Shown here: piece after piece, positions 6,251 to 10,748 of the stretch
Numbering within the stretch: the first letter of the stretch is position 1
Layout: the number at the start of each line of letters is the position of its first letter
Assembly (NCBI GenBank): GCA_040255445.1
Contig: JBDZUZ010000134.1
Span: 1 to 10,748, forward strand
Reading direction: 5' to 3'
Origin: JBDZUZ01 sp040255445
Lineage (GTDB): Bacteria > Planctomycetota > Phycisphaerae > Phycisphaerales > UBA1924
DNA length: 10,748 nt
Translations under genes and position numbers: made by a program
The notes under the pieces: generated by a model
Databases searched by the model: none
What the model was told of the DNA's origin: nothing
The model's input: the letters and a program-made list of their open reading frames with translations, nothing else

Positions 6251-7507
6251 TCAGCCAGCCGTCGTCGCTTCCCGCAACCCCGCCACCTCCTCGATCGCAT
6301 CCGCCGCGTTCGCCGCGGCGTGTTCCCCGGCAAACTGATTGACGATCGCATCAAGCGCGGCGATCTGGCGCGAGCGCTCAGCCGAATCCACAATCAGCTT
6401 GTCCGCCAGCCGCACGATTGCCCCCGGGCCGCCGAAGTGAGGGATCAACTCGGGGATCTCCCGCTTCGCCGCGATCAGGTTCGGCAGCGAGAAGATCCGC
6501 GTCGAGAGCACCACGCGGGCCAGCAGGAAGAACAGCGGATTGCTCTTCTTATAAAAGATCACCATCGGCCGCCGCTGCTTGGCGACCTGCAGCGTCACCG
6601 TGCCGCTCTTGACGACCGCGATCTGGCACCAGTACACCACCGCATCCGTGTCCGCGGCCTGGATGCTCAGCCCCTCGGGCCAGCCGCCATGCTCATCCGC
6701 CATCGTCCGAAGCAACTTGGCCGTCCGCTCGCCCGTCGCCGCGACCACGCCCGCCGCGCCGGGATGCCGGGCCTTGAGCTGCCGGAATACACCCAGCAGC
6801 AGCGGGAAGTTGCGGCGGAGTTCATCCGGCCGCGAGCCGGGCATGATCGCAATCCGCGGCTCGCCCGCTCCGAAGCCCGCGCTCCGCCGCTTCAGGTCCG
6901 CCTCGTCCAGCGGCTCATCGAAGAGCATGTGCCCGATGTACCGAGCCGGCACCTCGCGCTTCGTAAAGAACCGCTCCTCGAACGGCAGCAGGCAAAGCAC
7001 CAGGTCGGTCAACCGCCGCAGCTTGTGGATCCGCCACCGCCCCCACGCCCAGATCTGCGGGGCGACCAGGTGAACGATCTTCGCCCCGTGCCGCCGCGCG
7101 ATCTCGCAGATGGGAAAGTTCGCCGCGGGCGAATCGACAGGCACATGGACCGTCACCGGGTTCGCCGCCATCCACGCATCGATGCGGCCGTTGATCCGCT
7201 GATGCTCGCGGATCTTCGCAAGACCCGGCATGCCCATCACCGCATCGTCGCCGGTGCGTTCGATGATCTCCGCCCCCGCCGACTCCATCCGCGGCCCGCC
7301 CCAGGCGACGATCTTGAGGCCCGGGTGCCGCCGCCGAAGCTGCGCAATCACAACCGAGGCGTGGTCATCCCCGCTGGGCTCGAAAGCAGTAAACAGCAGC
7401 GTGGGTCCGCCGCCGCCCGCGATCGCCGCGGGCGCATCACTCCCGCCGGCCGCGCCCTGCCGCGGCGGCTCGATCCGGCTCTGGACTGGTGCGGAGGTAT
7501 CACCCAC
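6251..7507 (-). CDS. lpxB: Lipid-A-disaccharide synthase homologue (LpxB, GT19)
   Basis: LpxB joins UDP-2,3-diacylglucosamine to lipid X, forming the lipid A disaccharide at the inner membrane. This 418-residue protein carries the family landmarks in order: AFEPSGD (41-47, for AGEASGD), WGGPRM (69-74), VDSP (124-127), HLVAPQIWAWGRWRI (146-160), LLPFEERFF (173-181), YIGH (190-193), IMPGSRPDEL (221-230), SGTVTLQ (301-307), PMVIFYK (314-320) and SLPNLI (340-345). The first 35 residues are a Gly/Pro/Ala-rich extension. The start is GTG 7507 without a clear Shine-Dalgarno and is uncertain. Several usually conserved positions differ: D to A128 in DxPDxN, E to Q307 and Q to P356, so activity or substrate may be altered. 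It lies 110 bases after the response regulator and may be cotranscribed. Confidence 0.9.
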   Translation of the reverse strand: MGDTSAPVQSRIEPPRQGAAGGSDAPAAIAGGGGPTLLFTAFEPSGDDHASVVIAQLRRRHPGLKIVAWGGPRMESAGAEIIERTGDDAVMGMPGLAKIREHQRINGRIDAWMAANPVTVHVPVDSPAANFPICEIARRHGAKIVHLVAPQIWAWGRWRIHKLRRLTDLVLCLLPFEERFFTKREVPARYIGHMLFDEPLDEADLKRRSAGFGAGEPRIAIMPGSRPDELRRNFPLLLGVFRQLKARHPGAAGVVAATGERTAKLLRTMADEHGGWPEGLSIQAADTDAVVYWCQIAVVKSGTVTLQVAKQRRPMVIFYKKSNPLFFLLARVVLSTRIFSLPNLIAAKREIPELIPHFGGPGAIVRLADKLIVDSAERSRQIAALDAIVNQFAGEHAAANAADAIEEVAGLREATTAG

Positions 7508-7596
7508 GTTGGAAGACTCAAGCCGTGCCCGCGTAGGGAGTCAATGGCGACGCGGGGAAGAGACCGATTCGGTTGCTGAACATGGCAGGTCATGCC

Positions 7597-7610
7597 GCCG
7601 CGTGCGCGGC
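7597..7610 (-). other. GC-rich hairpin between response regulator and lpxB
   Basis: GCCGCG (7597-7602) and CGCGGC (7605-7610) are perfect complements with a 2-base centre. An outer pair, GGCAGG (7584-7589) and CCTGCC (7610-7615), could form an alternative stem. They lie just after the response regulator stop, but no T-run follows, so termination would be weak. The rest of 7508-7583 shows no gene or clear promoter. Confidence 0.3.
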
Positions 7611-7617
7611 CTGCCGA

Positions 7618-8265
7618 TCAAAGCCCCGCCGCCTCGAGCCACGCCGAGGGCTTCTGGTCCATCGCCATCGCGATCGACACCATCGACTCGAGCGAGGGCA
7701 GGTGCGCGCCACGCTCGATCGAACTCAGCTGGCTCACCGAGACACCCGATGCCTCGGAGAGGTCCTTGAGCGTCCAGCCGCGTTCGGTGCGGGCCAGCCG
7801 GATCTGGCGGCCGAGCTCGACGCGGAGGCGGTCCTGCGGCCGCTCGCCCAGACCCAGCGATGACACCGCCTGCGCGAAGGCCCGCCGCAGATCGGCCATC
7901 GAGAACGGCTTGGAGATGTAGTCGAAGACGTCCTGCTTGAACGTCTGCCGCATGCTGTCCATGCTCGGATAGCCGGTCACCACGATCACGCAGAGCTTGT
8001 CCCAGCGGCGGCGGATCTCTTCGAGAACCTCCTCGCCGTTGTGACGGCCCATCTTGATATCGAGCAGCACCAGGTCGGGCAGCCGCGATTCACATTCGGC
8101 GAAGAACTCATCGGGCGTGGCGCAGACGCGGACCTCGTGGCCGTCCCCTTCGAGAACGGATTTGAGGTACTGACGAAAATCCGGATCATCATCGAGCGAG
8201 ACCACCGACAGCGCCGGCCCGTCCCACGTCGCGTTCTGATCTGGCTTGCTGTGCGCCACCGTCAT
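7618..8265 (-). CDS. Response regulator: receiver domain fused to XRE-type HTH
   Basis: This 215-residue protein has an N-terminal receiver domain (about 18-135) with the acidic cluster D25-D27, phosphoacceptor D69 in VLLDIKM, T97 in VVTGYP and K119 in ISKPF. All are the expected residues, so it should be phosphorylated. After a short linker, residues about 149-206 form a Cro/C1-type helix-turn-helix (LGRQIRLARTERGWTLKDLS, then SVSQLSSIERGAHLPSLESM). It is therefore probably a DNA-binding regulator. XRE output domains on receivers are less common than OmpR, NarL or NtrC types. The ATG overlaps the kinase stop as ATGA, showing that kinase and regulator are translated from one message. The target genes are unknown; lpxB lies directly downstream. 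Confidence 0.92.
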   Translation of the reverse strand: MTVAHSKPDQNATWDGPALSVVSLDDDPDFRQYLKSVLEGDGHEVRVCATPDEFFAECESRLPDLVLLDIKMGRHNGEEVLEEIRRRWDKLCVIVVTGYPSMDSMRQTFKQDVFDYISKPFSMADLRRAFAQAVSSLGLGERPQDRLRVELGRQIRLARTERGWTLKDLSEASGVSVSQLSSIERGAHLPSLESMVSIAMAMDQKPSAWLEAAGL

Positions 8266-10001
8266 TCCTTCGACGCTCCCTTCCCGTCCGTGCCCGGCAC
8301 ATCCGTGCCCGGCCCCGCAGGCGGCGTCGAGACGCCATCCTCAGCCCGCGGCCCGGTCGCCTCGACCGGCAGCAAGACCTCGAAGACCGCCCCGGACATA
8401 TCCCGCCGGTTCCTCCCAAGGATAACGCCCCCGTGCTCCCGCACGATCCCCTCCGCCACCGCAAGGCCCAGCCCCGTGCCGCGGCTGTCGAGGCGGGTCG
8501 AGCGAAACGGCTCGAACAGGTGCGGCAGAACCGAGGCATCGATCCCGGGGCCGTTGTCGGTGATGGTCAATGACGCCCAGCGGCGTCCCTCGCGGATGAG
8601 CACCTCGCACTCCACCTCGACCACGCCCCCCACCACGCGCGCCGGAGCGCCCCCCGCAGAGACAGCCCGGCCTTCACGCACCGCCGGGCTGCTCGCTTCC
8701 GCGGCGTTGCGCAGAAGATTCACCAGCACCTGCACCACTCGGTCGACATCGCACTCAACCTCGATCGATTCATCGACGTAATCGCGGAAATCAACCCGGC
8801 CATCGCGATCAAGACGAACCAGTGTGATCGCCTCCTCGACCAGACCACGCAGCGCAACCCGCTGCACCCGCGGCGGCCGCACGCGGGCAAAGTCCAGCAA
8901 ACTCTCGCCCAGCCGCTCCAGCCGCTGCACGACCCGCAGCATGAGCGCAGCCTCCGCGGGTTTGAGCTGCGCATCAGGATTCTGATTCACGCGTTCAACA
9001 AGACCCTTGAGCACAGTCAGCGGCGTGTTCAATTCATGCGCGATACCAGCGCTCATCATCCCCAGGCTCGCAAGACGGTCGGCGTCAGCAAGATTCCGCT
9101 GCGCCGTCTCCAGCAAGTGGTTCTTGCGGGTCAGATCGCTCGCGACGGATTCGAGCTGGCCGATCGCCTCGGCGAGGGCCGACTCCTGCCGCCGCAGCTT
9201 TGCAACCGATTCGTTGCGCGACCGCATGATCTCGCCAAGCTCGTCCGATGGGATCGCCCCCTCCGGCACGAGTTCCTCCTCACGCCGGCCTTCCTGCACA
9301 GCCTGGTCCGCGGCGAGCATGCGGCGAATCGGGCGGTAGACGTTCTCAGGAAGCACGAAAACCTCGAGCGCGATCGCGACCAGCGCGTAGACGCCCAGCA
9401 GCGAGACCATCAGCAGCGCATACAGCAGCCAGACCGCATCGCGCGCCTCCTGAATACGGACCGCGAGCAGGTAATACCGCTCCGGCCGCGCGCCAACGCC
9501 GGCTTCATAAAGAACCGCCCCCGGCCCGAGCACGCTGGTCGACACGCGAACCGCCTCACCCGCGTTGGCGACCGCCGAGACAGCCTCGATCGGATCGAGC
9601 CGCAACTCACTCGCGGTGCCCGCCCGACCCCGGACATCGGACCCGCGGCCGGGAAACTCGAACTCGGGGCCCAGATCCGCCGCGGCACGCCCACCCGATA
9701 CGGGGCGGGCGGCATCTCGACGCGAAACGAGCGTCTCGAGCATGAGCTTGGCCTGATCGACCTCAGCGCTCAGAACGACGCGGCGGACGGCCGGCTGCAA
9801 CGCAAGACCGAGGATGATCGCGAGCGTCAGCGAGAACGCGGTGTGCAGGACGATCAGCTTCTTGCGGATCCGCATGCCCGCGAGGAAGCCACGCCCGTCC
9901 CGCCGCGGCAGCGGGATCAGCGACCGCTTCGGCGCGACCGGCGGCTCCGGCGGCCGGCTGGGCGAGCGGTCGGGCTGGGGTTGTGCGGCTGGTTCGTCCA
10001 T
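8262..10001 (-). CDS. Membrane sensor histidine kinase
   Basis: Start chosen at ATG 10001 (MDEPAAQPQP); an earlier ATG at 10121 would overlap the divergent rsmB gene by 58 bases. From this start the protein is 579 residues. A Pro/Arg-rich cytoplasmic lead comes first, then TM1 (about 48-67), a periplasmic sensor region (about 68-188) and TM2 (about 190-213). A HAMP-like segment and coiled-coil (about 214-308) follow. The HisKA motif AGIAHELNTPL has its phosphorylated His at about 322. The ATPase domain has NLLRNAAEA (N box), DNGPGI (G1), FEPF (F box) and GTGLGLA (G2). All catalytic motifs are intact. The order suggests autophosphorylation and transfer to the partner regulator whose ATG overlaps its stop. 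The signal is unknown. A Pro/Gly/Thr-rich tail of about 30 residues ends the protein. Confidence 0.92.
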   Translation of the reverse strand: MDEPAAQPQPDRSPSRPPEPPVAPKRSLIPLPRRDGRGFLAGMRIRKKLIVLHTAFSLTLAIILGLALQPAVRRVVLSAEVDQAKLMLETLVSRRDAARPVSGGRAAADLGPEFEFPGRGSDVRGRAGTASELRLDPIEAVSAVANAGEAVRVSTSVLGPGAVLYEAGVGARPERYYLLAVRIQEARDAVWLLYALLMVSLLGVYALVAIALEVFVLPENVYRPIRRMLAADQAVQEGRREEELVPEGAIPSDELGEIMRSRNESVAKLRRQESALAEAIGQLESVASDLTRKNHLLETAQRNLADADRLASLGMMSAGIAHELNTPLTVLKGLVERVNQNPDAQLKPAEAALMLRVVQRLERLGESLLDFARVRPPRVQRVALRGLVEEAITLVRLDRDGRVDFRDYVDESIEVECDVDRVVQVLVNLLRNAAEASSPAVREGRAVSAGGAPARVVGGVVEVECEVLIREGRRWASLTITDNGPGIDASVLPHLFEPFRSTRLDSRGTGLGLAVAEGIVREHGGVILGRNRRDMSGAVFEVLLPVEATGPRAEDGVSTPPAGPGTDVPGTDGKGASKE

Positions 10002-10050
10002 GGGCGTGGGCAAGGCACGGGAGGCCGCGCGGGGGCCGCGGCGGGAAACC

Positions 10051-10057
10051 CTATAGT
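10051..10057. promoter_or_regulatory. Candidate divergent -10 element (CTATAGT)
   Basis: CTATAG is a palindrome. TATAGT (10052-10057) lies 6 bases before the GTG of the rsmB-like gene, and the opposite strand reads TATAGG toward the kinase. No good -35 is visible on either side. If used on the + strand, transcription would begin at or next to the GTG, giving a leaderless message. The kinase start lies about 50 bases away on the other side. Confidence 0.3.
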
Positions 10058-10063
10058 CGCCGC

Positions 10064-10748
10064 GTGCCAGACCGATCCGACTATTCGCGGCGTGATTTTC
10101 CTCCCGGACGGGGTCCTGCAAGAGGACCCTACGGCGGCCCGCCCCGGCGTGAGCGTCGACCGTACCCGGCCGCGGGCGGCGGACCGTACCCGCCGCGGGA
10201 GGCCCGACGCGACGGTCCCGGCAACCCCGGGCTGGGCGACCTCGCCGGCCAGCCGCGGACGGTCGTAACCCGCCGGCTGGTCGAGGAGGTCGAACGCTTC
10301 CCCGAGTTGCGGGTCTCGCCGCTCTCCACGCAGGACATGGCCCCGCTCGACGCGGCCTTCTCCCACGCGATCTACGACGCCGCCGTACGCCGCTGGCTCA
10401 CGATCAATCACCTGCTCAGCTCAGTATCAAATGTCGACCGCCGTCGGCTCGAGCCAACTGTGCACGCCGCGCTCCTCTGCGGTGCTGCGCAGATCCTCTT
10501 CATGGACCGCGTCCCGGCGTACGCCGCGATCAACGAGGCGGTTGAGCTGGTCAAGCGCGTCGCCTCACGCGGCGCGGCGGGTCTGGTGAACGCCGCGCTG
10601 CGGCGGGTCGCCGAGCACATCGCGCCCGACCAGGGTGCTCCAGCCCAGGGCGATCCCGCCACAACCGCCCCCGGCGGGCTCCTGCCCCAGGATGCCATCC
10701 CCCTCGACGACGGCCGGATGCTGCGGCTCACACGCCCACTGCTCCCGG
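10064..10748 (+). CDS. rsmB: 16S rRNA cytosine methyltransferase RsmB-like, N-terminal part (cut by window end)
   Basis: RsmB methylates C967 of 16S rRNA (E. coli numbering), using an N-terminal NusB-like RNA-binding domain and a C-terminal SAM-dependent domain. The visible 228 residues cover the first. They begin with an Arg/Pro/Gly-rich extension (about 1-62), then the NusB-like helices (about 66-183): LDAAFSHAIYDAAVRRWLTI, HAALLCGAAQILFMDRVPAY, INEAVELVKR and GLVNAALRRV, all typical of the family. The methyltransferase domain would lie beyond the window. The GTG start at 10064 is chosen because the next Met is inside the domain; no Shine-Dalgarno is seen. A free-standing NusB is less likely because the NALRRV ending and continuing frame are RsmB features. 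Confidence 0.85.
   Translation, partial: MPDRSDYSRRDFPPGRGPARGPYGGPPRRERRPYPAAGGGPYPPREARRDGPGNPGLGDLAGQPRTVVTRRLVEEVERFPELRVSPLSTQDMAPLDAAFSHAIYDAAVRRWLTINHLLSSVSNVDRRRLEPTVHAALLCGAAQILFMDRVPAYAAINEAVELVKRVASRGAAGLVNAALRRVAEHIAPDQGAPAQGDPATTAPGGLLPQDAIPLDDGRMLRLTRPLLP

Noticed and set aside
6236..7579. Long + strand frame opposite lpxB
   Set aside because: It is Arg/Pro/His-rich with no domain; the opposite strand carries clear LpxB motifs.
10002..10121. N-terminal extension of the kinase to the ATG at 10121
   Set aside because: It would overlap the divergent rsmB-like gene by 58 bases and has no family-like content. The Met at 10001 is preferred.
9036..10268. Long + strand frame opposite the histidine kinase
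   Set aside because: Arg-rich low-complexity translation; the kinase motifs on the other strand and the rsmB frame explain the region.
1..10748. CRISPR array, tRNA, rRNA, insertion sequence or transposase
   Set aside because: No regularly spaced repeats, cloverleaf or CCA-like end, rRNA-like sequence or transposase motif was seen on either strand by eye.

Overview
The window is GC-rich DNA from a Gram-negative-type bacterium. It has an LpxB homologue, a two-component system and a long low-complexity exported protein. The gene style (GTG starts, few clear Shine-Dalgarno sites, many lineage-restricted proteins) suggests a planctomycete, perhaps of the Phycisphaerae. That placement is inference, because no rRNA or other marker lies in the window.

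Left part (1-3507, + strand): the C-terminal end of a two-helix membrane protein comes first. A 241-residue protein follows with a D...ExK pattern like the PD-(D/E)xK nuclease fold. After a 176-base gap with a perfect hairpin comes a 702-residue exported protein. It has a signal peptide, a Tyr/Asp/Trp-rich repeat region, two copies of an OB-like beta domain and a conserved-looking C-terminal domain, and it ends at a strong intrinsic terminator.

Middle part (3567-6250, - strand): a block of unrecognised accessory genes with visibly lower GC in places. In transcription order these are a 55-residue ORF, a 295-residue protein joined to it by an ATGA overlap, an acidic 137-residue protein 9 bases further on, a start-less remnant of a C-terminal domain, and a 287-residue protein whose C-terminus matches that remnant. 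The layout resembles the decayed toxin/immunity arrays found at the ends of polymorphic toxin genes, but no toxin domain is recognised. The upstream edge carries short inverted and palindromic repeats.

Right part (6251-10748): lpxB (lipid-A-disaccharide synthase homologue with unusual substitutions in conserved motifs), a response regulator with a receiver domain fused to an XRE-type helix-turn-helix, and its membrane histidine kinase are all on the - strand. Kinase and regulator overlap by ATGA and form one operon; lpxB may be cotranscribed. Divergent from the kinase, across about 60 bases with a CTATAG core, begins an rsmB-like 16S rRNA cytosine methyltransferase, cut by the window edge in or just after its NusB-like domain.
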